Made by a program: the position numbers and the translations under genes. 64,000 nt of DNA, taken from NCBI RefSeq assembly GCF_007993065.1, contig NZ_VOPL01000004.1, positions 186,001 through 250,000 on the forward strand, in the 5' to 3' direction. The notes under the pieces are model-generated. The model did not search any database and had not been told where the DNA came from. It worked only from the letters and a program-made list of their open reading frames with translations. This DNA is from Paracoccus aurantiacus (GTDB lineage Bacteria > Pseudomonadota > Alphaproteobacteria > Rhodobacterales > Rhodobacteraceae). Below, piece by piece: positions 28,725 to 36,718 of the stretch (within the stretch, counting starts at the first letter, position 1; each line of letters begins with the position of its first letter).

Positions 28725-29069
28725 ATGTCGATCAAACGCCTTCACGCCGGTCCCCGGATGAGCGAGGCCGTCATTCACGGTGACACAGTCTATCTGGCCG
28801 GGCAGGTCGGCAACCCCGGCAGCGGCGTCATGGAGCAGGCGGAGGAGGCGCTTGCGGCAGTTGATTCGCTTCTGGCAGAGGCCGGGACCGACAAGTCGAA
28901 AGCGCTTCAGGTCATTGTCTGGCTGGCCGACATGGGCGACTTCGACGCCATGAACAAGGTTTACGAAGCCTGGATCGACAAGGATAATCCACCGGTCCGT
29001 GCCACGGGCGAGGCGCGTCTGGCAACGCCCGCCTATCGCGTCGAATTCATTGTGACCGCGGCGCTTTGA
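28725..29069 (+). CDS. RidA-family protein (YjgF/YER057c/UK114)
   Basis: This 114-residue single-domain Rid protein would hydrolyse reactive enamine or imine intermediates released by PLP enzymes. It shows YLAGQVGNPGSGVMEQAEEA, VIVWLADMGDFDAMNKVYEA, and the closing RATGEARLATPAYRVEFIVTA with the family arginine. The C-terminal half departs from canonical RidA (no Cys in the R-x-x-x-E region), so it belongs to another Rid subgroup. ATG 28725 has GAAAGGAAAC before it. It is 101 bp upstream of a TRAP transporter on the same strand, hinting at processing of the imported compound. Confidence 0.85.
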   Translation: MSIKRLHAGPRMSEAVIHGDTVYLAGQVGNPGSGVMEQAEEALAAVDSLLAEAGTDKSKALQVIVWLADMGDFDAMNKVYEAWIDKDNPPVRATGEARLATPAYRVEFIVTAAL

Positions 29070-29170
29070 CAGACGGCGGCCCGCCTCCTGCGGCGGACCG
29101 CCTGCGCCCCGCCAATGCTGTGAAATCCCGACCGGGGCCGGGACAATAAACCAAACGGGAGGAAAAACGG

Positions 29171-30229
29171 ATGAAAGTCTTCAATATCAGCATTGCCGCT
29201 GGCGCGGCGGCACTCGCGGTGCTTCTTGGCGCGGGCGGCGCGCTCGCGCAGGAGCACGTGTTCAAACTGCACCATTTTCTGGGCGCGGAATCGCCTGCGC
29301 AGAAGGATATGCTTGAGCCTTGGGCGAAGCGGGTCGAGGAGAACTCGGGCGGCAAGGTGAAAATCGAGATCTACCCGTCGATGACACTTGGTGGTCGCCC
29401 GCCGGAACTGGTCAGCCAGGTCCGTGACGGTGTTGTCGATCTCGTCTGGACGCTGAATGGCTATACGCCCGGCCTGTTCCCAAGGACCGAGGTGATGGAA
29501 CTGCCCTTCGTTTTCGTGAACGACCCGGTTGCCGCCAATCTTGCATTGGCCGAGCTTTATCCGGAACATCTGGCCGAGGAATACAAGGGCGTCGAGCCGA
29601 TGTTCCTGCACACCCATGCAGGCCAGGCGATCCAGACAGTATCGAAAGAGGTGCACTCGCCCGAGGATATGGCCGGCATGAAGCTGCGCATCCCGACACG
29701 CACAGGCGCCTGGGTGATCGAGGCACTTGATGCGCAACCCGTTTCGATGCCGGTACCCGATCTGCCGCTTGCGTTGTCGAAAGGCGTCGTGGACGGTGCA
29801 CTGATCCCGTGGGAAATAATACCGGCGCTGAAGATACAGGATCAGACGCAGTTCCAGATCGAAGGCGCAGACAAGACCCGCCTCGGCACATCTGTGTTTC
29901 AGGTTTCCATGAACAAGGCGCGTTGGGACAGCCTTCCAGAGGATGTTCAAAAAGCGTTCCGCGATGCGTCGGGCCATGACTGGCTGGTTGAGGTCGGCGA
30001 GATCTGGCGCAAGACGGATGATCGCGGCATCAAGGTCGCTGTCGATAGCGGCAATACGCATATCACTCTGACCCCGGAAGAAACCGAGGCTTTCCGCGCC
30101 AAGCTGGAACCTGTCGTGGATCGTTGGGTGAGCGAGGTTGAACCGCTTGGCATAGACGGTGCGGCGCTTGTCGCGACGGCTCGCGACCTGATCGCGAAGA
30201 ACACAGGCGACGAAGGGGCGTCGCAGTAA
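29171..30229 (+). CDS. dctP: TRAP transporter substrate-binding protein (DctP family)
   Basis: This periplasmic receptor belongs to a tripartite ATP-independent transporter for organic acids. The 352 residues begin with a signal peptide ending at GGALAQEH (about residue 27). The core shows FKLHHFLGAESPAQKDMLEP, the DctP segment VDLVWTLNGYTPGLFP, and the carboxylate-gripping arginine in MAGMKLRIPTRTGAW. GGGAGGAAAA precedes the ATG. It is the first gene of dctPQM, with the stop overlapping the dctQ ATG by one base. The ligand is not determined. Confidence 0.92.
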   Translation: MKVFNISIAAGAAALAVLLGAGGALAQEHVFKLHHFLGAESPAQKDMLEPWAKRVEENSGGKVKIEIYPSMTLGGRPPELVSQVRDGVVDLVWTLNGYTPGLFPRTEVMELPFVFVNDPVAANLALAELYPEHLAEEYKGVEPMFLHTHAGQAIQTVSKEVHSPEDMAGMKLRIPTRTGAWVIEALDAQPVSMPVPDLPLALSKGVVDGALIPWEIIPALKIQDQTQFQIEGADKTRLGTSVFQVSMNKARWDSLPEDVQKAFRDASGHDWLVEVGEIWRKTDDRGIKVAVDSGNTHITLTPEETEAFRAKLEPVVDRWVSEVEPLGIDGAALVATARDLIAKNTGDEGASQ

Positions 30230-30735
30230 TGTTCGAAGAAGAACGTTCCGGCCGCAGCGGCCTTGCCGCTGTGGTTGCCGTCCTTGCCACGGGATGGGCG
30301 CTGCTTGGCGGGCTGGTCCTGCTGGCGGTGGTGGGCATCAACGCCTTATCGGTTGCAGGTGCAGCTTTGGGCCACCCGCTTGCCGGCGATTTCGAGATGA
30401 CAGAGATGGGTATCGCCGTCGCCGTTTTCGCCTTCCTGCCGTATTGCCAACTGACCGACGCGAATGTCACTGCGGATATCTTTACCGCACGCGCCAGCGC
30501 CCGGTCCGTGTCTGCGCTGCGCGCGCTCGCGGCCCTTGTCGCATGCGGTTTCGCCGCCGTTCTGTTGTGGCGTATGTCGCTGGGTCTGGCCGATCACCGA
30601 AGCTATTCCTCAATCACGGCGATCCTGCAGATTCCCGTCTGGTGGGCCTTCGTTCCAGTTCTCGTCTCGCTCGTGCTGCTGATCGCAACCTCGGTGCTGA
30701 GCTTTATCGAGTCTCTGCGCGAGGCAGTCGCATGA
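30229..30735 (+). CDS. dctQ: TRAP transporter small permease (DctQ family)
   Basis: This is a 168-residue integral membrane protein with four hydrophobic segments (about residues 13-40, 58-75, 97-113 and 138-158), the DctQ topology. The family motif around NVTADIFTARASA is present. It starts in the dctP stop (TAATG) and ends in an ATGA overlap with dctM, so the three subunits are translationally coupled. It pairs with DctM in the cytoplasmic membrane. Confidence 0.88.
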   Translation: MFEEERSGRSGLAAVVAVLATGWALLGGLVLLAVVGINALSVAGAALGHPLAGDFEMTEMGIAVAVFAFLPYCQLTDANVTADIFTARASARSVSALRALAALVACGFAAVLLWRMSLGLADHRSYSSITAILQIPVWWAFVPVLVSLVLLIATSVLSFIESLREAVA

Positions 30736-32102
30736 GCGATCCGATCACCCTTGGCCTTGTCGCGCTGGTTCTGCTGGTCGCGCTGATCGCGATAAGGATT
30801 CCGATCGCCTATTCGATGATCCTCGTCGGGGCGGGGGGCATCATGATGCTGAGCGGCCCGGCACTGCTGCTGAGCCAGCTCAAGACGCTCGCCTACGGTC
30901 AGTTCTCTGTCTATGACCTGTCGATCGTGCCGATGTTCATCCTGATGGGAGAGCTGGCGACGGTTGCGGGTCTTAGTCAGGCGTTGTTTCGCGGCGCGAA
31001 CGCGTGGCTTGGCTGGATGCGGGGGGGCACGGCAATGGCGGCTATTGCGGGCTGTGCCGGGTTCGGCGCGGTTTGCGGATCGTCGCTCGCCACCGCATCG
31101 ACTATGGGCAAGGTGGCGCTGCCAGAACTGCGAAAATACCGCTATTCCGGCGCATTGGCGACGGGCTCGCTGGCGGCTGGCGGGGTGCTCGGTATTCTGA
31201 TCCCGCCCTCGGTTGTGCTGATCGTCTATGCCGTCATGGTCGAGGCGAATATCGTCACCATGTTCGCCGCTGCACTTCTGCCGGGCATACTCGCGGTATT
31301 CCTTTTCATCCTGACCATCGCGATCTATGTCGCCATCCGTCCCGAGGCAGGCCCGCGCGGCGGTGCGACATCGCGCGAGGAGTTCCTGTCCGCCAGCATC
31401 GGATTGCTTCCGGTGATCGGGATTTTCGGGCTCGTGCTTGGCGGCATCTATCTGGGCTTCTTCAACCCGACCCCCGCCGCCGCCATTGGCGTGCTTCTGG
31501 TCGCGCTTTATGGCCTGCTGCGCGGTTCCATCCGCTGGGGCTCGATGATCACGGCGTTGAAGGCGACGGCGCGCTCGTCCGGGATGATCTATCTGATCCT
31601 GCTGGGCGCGGAGCTGATGAAGATCTTCATGTCGCGCGCCGGACTGCCGCAGACTGCGGCCGCATGGATCGCCGACAGTGGCATGTCTCCCATGGCGGTC
31701 ATGGTCGTCATCCTGATCGCGCTGATACTGCTCGGCTGCCTGATGGACAGCCTTTCGATGATCCTGCTGGTGATACCCTTCTTCTGGCCAATGCTGCTGG
31801 AACTGAACGGAGGCCTTTACCAGATCAGCGCGGACGGCGCGGGCTTCGGCATGAGCACAGAGGACCTGAAGATCTGGTTTGGTATCCTCGCGCTGATCGT
31901 GGTCGAACTGGGGCTGATTACGCCGCCGGTCGGAATGAACGTGTTCATCATCTCCAGCCTCGCGAAGGACGTGCCGATGATCGAGACATTCAAGGGCGTG
32001 CTGCCGTTCTTCTTTGCCGAGCTTCTGCGCGTTGCGCTGCTGCTGCTGTTCCCGGTCATCACGCTTGCGCTTCCGCGCTTGCTGGCATCCTGGCCGACAT
32101 GA
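30732..32102 (+). CDS. dctM: TRAP transporter large permease (DctM family)
   Basis: This sodium-coupled transport subunit of the TRAP system has 456 residues with about 12 membrane segments. It includes RIPIAYSMILVGAGG, the FILMGELATVAGLSQALF loop, CGSSLATASTMGKVALPEL, and ILIPPSVVLIVYAVM. The C-terminal half carries LGCLMDSLSMILLVIPFFWP and ELGLITPPVGMNVFI, both family signatures. ATG 30732 overlaps the dctQ stop. Long antisense and out-of-frame readings across this gene are artefacts of composition. A hairpin terminator follows within 2 bp. Confidence 0.94.
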   Translation: MSDPITLGLVALVLLVALIAIRIPIAYSMILVGAGGIMMLSGPALLLSQLKTLAYGQFSVYDLSIVPMFILMGELATVAGLSQALFRGANAWLGWMRGGTAMAAIAGCAGFGAVCGSSLATASTMGKVALPELRKYRYSGALATGSLAAGGVLGILIPPSVVLIVYAVMVEANIVTMFAAALLPGILAVFLFILTIAIYVAIRPEAGPRGGATSREEFLSASIGLLPVIGIFGLVLGGIYLGFFNPTPAAAIGVLLVALYGLLRGSIRWGSMITALKATARSSGMIYLILLGAELMKIFMSRAGLPQTAAAWIADSGMSPMAVMVVILIALILLGCLMDSLSMILLVIPFFWPMLLELNGGLYQISADGAGFGMSTEDLKIWFGILALIVVELGLITPPVGMNVFIISSLAKDVPMIETFKGVLPFFFAELLRVALLLLFPVITLALPRLLASWPT

Positions 32103-32103
32103 A

Positions 32104-32129
32104 AAGGGCCGCTTTCGACGGCGGCCCTT
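32104..32129. terminator. Bidirectional terminator between dctM and fabA
   Basis: A 9-bp perfect stem AAGGGCCGC/GCGGCCCTT with an 8-nt loop lies in the 56-bp gap between the convergent dctM and fabA genes. T tracts are short on both sides, so strength is uncertain. Confidence 0.65.
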
Positions 32130-32158
32130 CATTCATCGTGCAGCGAAGGCAGGCAGGC

Positions 32159-32668
32159 TCAGCTTTCCGAAAGCGCGACCTTCATGTCCTTGACCTGATA
32201 GATCACCTCGCCATCGGCCTCGACGATGCCGTCGGCAACGCCCATCGTCAGCCGTCGGGTCTGCACGGCCTTGGTGAAATCGACCTTGTAGGTCAGCATC
32301 TTGCGGTCGGGCCGGACCATGCCGGTCAGCTTGACCTCGCCCACGCCAAGGGCGTAGCCGCGTCCCTGCCAGCCGCGCCAGCCGAGGTTGAAGCCGGTAA
32401 GCTGCCACAACCCGTCAAGACCGAGGCAGCCCGGCATGATCGGATTTCCGGGGAAGTGGCAGGGGAAGAACCACAGATCGGGATTGATATCGAATTCGGC
32501 CACGACATGGCCCTTGCCATGCTGGCCGCCATCTTCGGATATGTCGGTGATGCGGTCCATCATCAGCATCGGCGGTTCGGGCAGTTGAGCGTTGCCGGGT
32601 CCGAAAAGTTCGCCGCGCGCGCAAGCCAGCAGATCGTCCTTGTCGAATTTGGTCTTCTGCATTGCCAT
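32159..32668 (-). CDS. fabA: 3-hydroxydecanoyl-ACP dehydratase/isomerase FabA
   Basis: FabA dehydrates 3-hydroxyacyl-ACP and isomerises the C10 product, the branch point to unsaturated fatty acids. The 169 residues form a hot-dog fold. They show [30 protein letters not shown], the active-site His in [20 protein letters not shown] and the Asp at the end of the same motif, and [14 protein letters not shown]. The frame is open to 32704; ATG 32668 is preferred because E. coli FabA has a similar length (172). fabB and fabI lie 3.7 kb further along the same strand, split off by ridA-dctPQM. Confidence 0.94.
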   Translation of the reverse strand: MAMQKTKFDKDDLLACARGELFGPGNAQLPEPPMLMMDRITDISEDGGQHGKGHVVAEFDINPDLWFFPCHFPGNPIMPGCLGLDGLWQLTGFNLGWRGWQGRGYALGVGEVKLTGMVRPDRKMLTYKVDFTKAVQTRRLTMGVADGIVEADGEVIYQVKDMKVALSES

Positions 32669-32757
32669 GCCTGCAATCGCCTTCCTTAGTTGACGGGTCG
32701 TCACCCTGTTTCAGGCGCCCTGTCTAACGATCAACTTTCGTTCCCGCAAGCTGCGGT

Positions 32758-33618
32758 CTAGAACCACTGACCCGGCTCCATCAGGCCGAGATCCATCAGC
32801 TGCTGGGAACTCCACTCGAAGGGATGCGAATTGCGCCAGGTGAAGCGCTTGATCTCGTCGCGCGATCCCGGATTGCGCATCAGCGCCTTGGCGACCCTGA
32901 AGGACGCGATAGCGGCAGTCAGATTGTGATGCCAGGGGCAGGAATAGGTATTGTATTCCTGATCGTTGAAGCGGTGATCGGGCAGCAGTCGCAGTCCCGC
33001 GCGGGACTGGAACAGCGAGATGCGGTCGATCCTGCGGCGTTCCTCGGGCAGGTATTCCTCGAAGCGCCAGCGCAGGCCGCCGTGGAAATCCAGCTGCCGC
33101 TGCAGAAACTGTCCGGTCGCATCCTTGCGGCCAAGCGCGTAATAACCGATGCGGTCGAACATCGCGTCGGGCAGGCTGACGGCATCCGGAAAGCGCGTCA
33201 GATCCGGCGCGTAAAGGTCGATCACATAGCTCAGCATCGAGGCGCGGCGCTCCTCGGTATGGAATGCCAGCATTTCGCCGACACGCCGCGATTCCGAGAA
33301 GGGATAGAACAGATACTCGGCATTGTATCCGTAGTAGATCCATGTGCCCGCCGGCACGGCATCGTTCACCGCGTTGACAGCCTCTGCATGGGCGTTGGGG
33401 CGGCGGGTGTCGAAGATAAGGTTGCGTATCCCGTCGCGCGTCGCCTGAAAGCTCAGCGGTTCGGGCGACAGGGCAAGCAGCGTGCGAAACCCGGCGCGCA
33501 GTGCGTGATCGACGGTCGAGGCCGCTTCTGTCTCGTCCTCGAACAGGATAATCGCGATGGGCCCGGATTTAAGCTCTGCCGGGTGCGCGGCCAGATAATC
33601 GCGAAGTGACGGTGTCAT
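32758..33618 (-). CDS. Conserved hypothetical protein, possible glycosyltransferase-like fold
   Basis: I do not recognise this 286-residue protein with certainty. The N-terminus (GPIAIILFEDETEAASTVDH, then ALRAGFRTLLALSP) alternates strand and helix like a GT-A nucleotide-sugar fold. A motif GTWIYYGYNAEYLFYPFSES lies where such enzymes carry the metal site, but no DxD is seen. The middle is rich in aromatic and Arg residues. The C-terminal half contains HRFNDQEYNTYSCPWHHNL with clustered His and Cys. No signal peptide or membrane segment is present. Its ATG overlaps the stop of the next upstream gene (ATGA), so the two are coupled. Confidence 0.6.
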   Translation of the reverse strand: MTPSLRDYLAAHPAELKSGPIAIILFEDETEAASTVDHALRAGFRTLLALSPEPLSFQATRDGIRNLIFDTRRPNAHAEAVNAVNDAVPAGTWIYYGYNAEYLFYPFSESRRVGEMLAFHTEERRASMLSYVIDLYAPDLTRFPDAVSLPDAMFDRIGYYALGRKDATGQFLQRQLDFHGGLRWRFEEYLPEERRRIDRISLFQSRAGLRLLPDHRFNDQEYNTYSCPWHHNLTAAIASFRVAKALMRNPGSRDEIKRFTWRNSHPFEWSSQQLMDLGLMEPGQWF

Positions 33619-34355
33619 TGCAGCAATTCCCGAAGCCGGGCCAGCTGGGCCGATGGGTCATAGCCCTGAAGCGGGGGCGTGCTGTCAGGCAGCGCGGCAC
33701 GAGCCGCAGCGCCCGTCGCGGCGGCGCGGATAGCATTGGCTGCATCGCGATCCGCGTCTGACAGGATCGCTTCGACTTGCGCGGCCAGCCGGTTCCGCTG
33801 CTGCGCGACCAGCATGTCATCGGACGACGGTGGGGCCGATAACGCGTTGCGCATTGCGGCGCTGTCGAACGCCTGCGCATCAAGATACGGCGCCAGCACG
33901 TCGCGCAGATCGGCGCGCGCGGTATCGAGCGCCGCTTCCTCGGCGCGGGCTGTGGCTTCGGCGCGGGCGCGGGAATCGGCGGCGGCGATCACGGCTTCGG
34001 CAACGCGCTCTGTCTCGACAGCCATGGCGCTTCCGGTCTGCGCGGGAAGCGGCGCATCCATGGGTGCGGGCGTGGGCGTAGGCTCTGTTGCCGTGGCTGC
34101 GGCGGTGCCAGCCGTGTCAGACCTGGACGAGGCTGCATCGTCCGGTATTGCCGGGTCTGCCTGCGCTTGCGCCGGTTCGGTCATCGCTTCGGTCGAAGGC
34201 CCCGATGGATCTGTCGCAGATGGCGCGGTTTCTTCGGCAAGGGGCGGGAGCTTATCGCGCAATGCACCCGGCAACGCATCAGGATGCGTCCAGCCCCACC
34301 AGCCCGCGCCGCCAAGAAGAAGCATTATGATGACAATCGCGATCAGCCTGCGCAT
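33615..34355 (-). CDS. Membrane-anchored Ala-rich hypothetical protein
   Basis: This 246-residue protein has one N-terminal membrane helix (LIAIVIIMLLLGGAGWWGW, residues 4-22). A Pro/Ala/Thr/Glu-rich linker of about 90 residues follows. A largely helical Ala-rich region (about 115-190) is predicted to be coiled coil, and the C-terminal end is YDPSAQLARLRELL. This is the layout of a periplasmic or cytoplasmic scaffold tethered to the inner membrane. ATG 34355 has AAAAAGGAA at the right spacing; the longer frame to 34427 lacks support. It is coupled to the downstream unknown gene. No function is assigned. Confidence 0.6.
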   Translation of the reverse strand: MRRLIAIVIIMLLLGGAGWWGWTHPDALPGALRDKLPPLAEETAPSATDPSGPSTEAMTEPAQAQADPAIPDDAASSRSDTAGTAAATATEPTPTPAPMDAPLPAQTGSAMAVETERVAEAVIAAADSRARAEATARAEEAALDTARADLRDVLAPYLDAQAFDSAAMRNALSAPPSSDDMLVAQQRNRLAAQVEAILSDADRDAANAIRAAATGAAARAALPDSTPPLQGYDPSAQLARLRELLQ

Positions 34356-34441
34356 CGGGCGTTCCTTTTTGATGTCCCCTGTTGCCACAAGCAGCCTGTG
34401 GCGAAAAGCCCGCGCGTCGAAGGTCATAGCGGGGAATCCGG

Positions 34442-34470
34442 TTGTAACGCGCCGAACGAATCCCTATTTT
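34442..34470 (+). promoter_or_regulatory. infC promoter
   Basis: TTGTAA (34442-34447), a 17-bp spacer and TATTTT (34465-34470) form a good sigma-70 promoter. The in-frame TTG at 34469 lies within the -10 box and so cannot be the infC start. That leaves the ATA at 34508 behind AAAAGGAA. Confidence 0.62.
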
Positions 34471-34507
34471 GCCCGGCATTCAACCGCACCATAAAAGGAA
34501 TCCGACC

Positions 34508-35050
34508 ATAGCTCGTCGTCCGCACAACGCGCCGCCCCCGAACCGTGACGCCGGTCCCCGCGTCAATGAACGTATTCGTGTCGCCGAAATTCGCCTGATC
34601 GGCGCTGACGGTGAAAATGTCGGTGTCGTCTCGCCCGCCCGCGGGCTGGAGATGGCACAGGAAGCCGGTCTCGATCTGGTCGAGATCTCGCCCAATGCGA
34701 CCCCGCCCGTCTGCAAGATCATGGATCTTGGCAAGTTCAAATACGAACAGCAGAAGCGCGAGGCCGAGGCCCGCAAGAAGCAGAAGATCATCGACATCAA
34801 GGAAGTGAAGTTCCGTCCGGGTACGGATACGCACGACTACGACGTCAAGATGCGCAACGTCATGAAGTTCCTGGAAGCGGGCGACAAGGTCAAAGTGACC
34901 CTTCGTTTCCGCGGCCGCGAGATGGCGCACCAGGATCTGGGGCTGGACCTGCTGAACCGCGTTCGCGACGATGTCGGCGAGGCTGGCAAGGTCGAGAACA
35001 TGCCGAAGCTGGAAGGCCGGCAGATGGTCATGATGATCGCACCACGCTAA
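34508..35050 (+). CDS. infC: Translation initiation factor IF-3, apparent AUA start
   Basis: IF-3 binds the 30S subunit, blocks premature joining of 50S and checks the start codon. The 180-residue product has [20 protein letters not shown], the N-domain loop [19 protein letters not shown], the linker [20 protein letters not shown], and C-domain [17 protein letters not shown]. The family N-terminus (ARRPHNAPP) begins right after ATA 34508. An AAAAGGAA (34493-34500) lies 8 nt before it, and there is no ATG, GTG or TTG between the promoter and this point. E. coli infC uses AUU, allowing IF-3 to repress its own translation; the AUA here would do the same. Monocistronic with a strong terminator. 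Confidence 0.93.
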   Translation: MARRPHNAPPPNRDAGPRVNERIRVAEIRLIGADGENVGVVSPARGLEMAQEAGLDLVEISPNATPPVCKIMDLGKFKYEQQKREAEARKKQKIIDIKEVKFRPGTDTHDYDVKMRNVMKFLEAGDKVKVTLRFRGREMAHQDLGLDLLNRVRDDVGEAGKVENMPKLEGRQMVMMIAPR

Positions 35051-35067
35051 GGAGCGATATCCAATGG

Positions 35068-35089
35068 GGCCGCCCTCGGGCGGCCTTTT
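35068..35089 (+). terminator. Rho-independent terminator of infC
   Basis: An 8-bp perfect stem GGCCGCCC/GGGCGGCC with a TC loop is followed by TTTT. It ends 22 bp before the dut start, so dut needs its own promoter or read-through. Confidence 0.82.
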
Positions 35090-35110
35090 GCTTTGCCGGA
35101 AGGTCATGTC

Positions 35111-35566
35111 ATGCAGCCCGAAATTCTGATCCTCAAAGACGAGGGTGCCGATCCTCTGCTGCCCTTGCCTGCCTATGAGACGGCGGGTGCAGCGGGTGCC
35201 GACCTTCGCGCAGACCTGCGCGGGGACGAGGTCACGCTTGCGCCGCTGGAACGGCGGCTTATCCCGACCGGGCTGAAAATGCAGATCCCGCCGGGTTTCG
35301 AGGTTCAGGTCCGCGCCCGCTCTGGTGCGGCACTGCGCGATGGGCTTGCCATGGCGAATGGTGTCGGCACCATTGATTGCGATTATCGCGGCCCGGTCGG
35401 CGTGATTGCGGTCAACCTGTCGGATCGGCCTCTGGTCATTCGGCACGGCGACCGCATCGCGCAGATCATCGTCGCGCCCGTGGTTCAGGCGAAATTCACG
35501 CAAACGGCCTCGATCGACCAGACGGCGCGCGGCGAAGGCGGCTTCGGGTCCACCGGGCGGGGCTGA
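35111..35566 (+). CDS. dut: Deoxyuridine triphosphate nucleotidohydrolase (dUTPase)
   Basis: Dut hydrolyses dUTP to dUMP and pyrophosphate, keeping uracil out of DNA and supplying ThyA. The 151 residues contain the five dUTPase motifs: AGAAGADLRADL, RARSGAALRDGLAMANG, VGTIDCDYRGPVGV, GDRIAQIIVAPV and the C-terminal arm RGEGGFGSTGRG. ATG 35111 has GGAAGG 7 nt upstream; the earlier in-frame start at 35093 overlaps the infC terminator region. It is followed within 3 bp by the moeB-like gene. Confidence 0.96.
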   Translation: MQPEILILKDEGADPLLPLPAYETAGAAGADLRADLRGDEVTLAPLERRLIPTGLKMQIPPGFEVQVRARSGAALRDGLAMANGVGTIDCDYRGPVGVIAVNLSDRPLVIRHGDRIAQIIVAPVVQAKFTQTASIDQTARGEGGFGSTGRG

Positions 35567-35569
35567 GCG

Positions 35570-36694
35570 ATGGCGCTGATCCCCCTTGCGGTGCTGAGCT
35601 TTCTCGCCCTCGCATGGTGGATGGGCTGGGGCATCCTGCGGGTGCTGGTCGCGATCGTGCTGGTGTGGATCGTCGTGCTGGTCCTGATGCTGGCCGCCCC
35701 CGCAGCAGAGTTTCGCGCGGCCATCGGGATCGACCCGCAGGCGTGGTTCGCAGGCGGTGCGGTGCTGGGGCTGCTGCTTGGCTATGCCGCGCTGATCCGT
35801 CGTGCGCGCGCAGCGGCCGTGCGCCGATGGGGGCAGGCGGACAGTCCCGGTCTGGCGGCGCTGTCCGACAAGGCGGCGCGCGTAGACACGGCCACAAGCG
35901 ATGCCCGCAGAACGGGGTGGGGCGAGGCCCAGTCCGAGGCGTTGGACCGCTATGCCCGCCACATCGTCCTGCGCGAGATCGGGGGGCCGGGTCAGGCCAG
36001 GCTGCGCGACTCGTCCGTGCTGATCGTCGGGGCAGGCGGGCTTGGTGCGCCGGCAGCTCTCTACCTCGCGGCGGCGGGCGTGGGGCGCATCACCATCGCC
36101 GATCCGGATGAGGTCAGTGTTTCCAACCTGCAACGGCAAATCATCTATCGCAGCTCTGATGCGGGTCGGCCCAAGGGGCTGGCCGCTGCCGAGGCATTGC
36201 GCGCCCTGAACCCTTTGGTTCATATTCAGGCGATGCGCCGCGCCCTGGACAAGAATGATGAGGCGCTGATCGGCGAATTCGATCTCGTGCTGGACGGCAC
36301 CGACAGATTCGCGACGCGCGCGGAGATCGGCACGATTTGCGCGAAAGCCGGGGTGCCGCTGATTTCAGGCGCGATCTCGCAATGGGAAGGTCAACTGACG
36401 CTTTACGACCCGTCGGCGGGCGGGCCCTGTTTTGCCTGTATCTTTCCAGAAGCCCCGTCGGAAGGTCTGGCGCTTTCCTGCGCCGAGGCCGGCGTCGCCG
36501 GTCCGCTGCCGGGGGTCATAGGCTCGATGATGGCACTGGAGGCGATCAAGCAGATCACCGGCGCGGGCGCGTCGCTGCTTGGGCGAATGCTGATCTTTGA
36601 CGGTCTTTACGGAGAAAACCGCACGATTACCCTGCACCGCCGAAAGGATTGCCCGGTCTGTTCAGGGGTGGAACAGAACGACGCCGAGGCATAG
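35570..36694 (+). CDS. moeB: MoeB/ThiF-family adenylyltransferase with N-terminal membrane segments
   Basis: This E1-like enzyme would adenylate the C-terminus of the MoaD or ThiS sulfur carrier. The 374-residue protein has an extra N-terminal part of about 120 residues with two or three hydrophobic helices (about 4-45 and 58-76). The ThiF domain then follows: YARHIVLREIGGPGQARL, the ATP loop GAGGLGAPAALYLAAAGVG, DPDEVSVSNLQRQIIY and DGTDRFATRAEIG. The zinc CxxC pairs are in GPCFACIFPE and DCPVCSG. Typical MoeB has about 250 residues and is soluble, so membrane tethering is unusual. The catalytic Cys equivalent lies in LSCAEAGVAGPLPGVIG. Confidence 0.87.
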   Translation: MALIPLAVLSFLALAWWMGWGILRVLVAIVLVWIVVLVLMLAAPAAEFRAAIGIDPQAWFAGGAVLGLLLGYAALIRRARAAAVRRWGQADSPGLAALSDKAARVDTATSDARRTGWGEAQSEALDRYARHIVLREIGGPGQARLRDSSVLIVGAGGLGAPAALYLAAAGVGRITIADPDEVSVSNLQRQIIYRSSDAGRPKGLAAAEALRALNPLVHIQAMRRALDKNDEALIGEFDLVLDGTDRFATRAEIGTICAKAGVPLISGAISQWEGQLTLYDPSAGGPCFACIFPEAPSEGLALSCAEAGVAGPLPGVIGSMMALEAIKQITGAGASLLGRMLIFDGLYGENRTITLHRRKDCPVCSGVEQNDAEA

Positions 36695-36718
36695 GTTTCC
36701 CGCAAAAGGAGACATGCC

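Noticed and set aside
30603-32132. Minus-strand open frame of 509 codons antisense to dctQ and dctM
   Set aside because: It is His/Arg/Gln-rich with no recognisable motif, and the opposite strand encodes clear TRAP permeases; it reflects GC-rich codon use.
31004-32689. Plus-strand open frame of 561 codons crossing dctM and fabA
   Set aside because: It is out of frame with dctM and antisense to fabA, has no RBS and has the Arg/Gly-rich composition of a shadow frame.
34424-36223. Minus-strand open frame of 599 codons opposite infC, dut and moeB
   Set aside because: Three recognised genes lie on the other strand; the predicted protein is a composition artefact.
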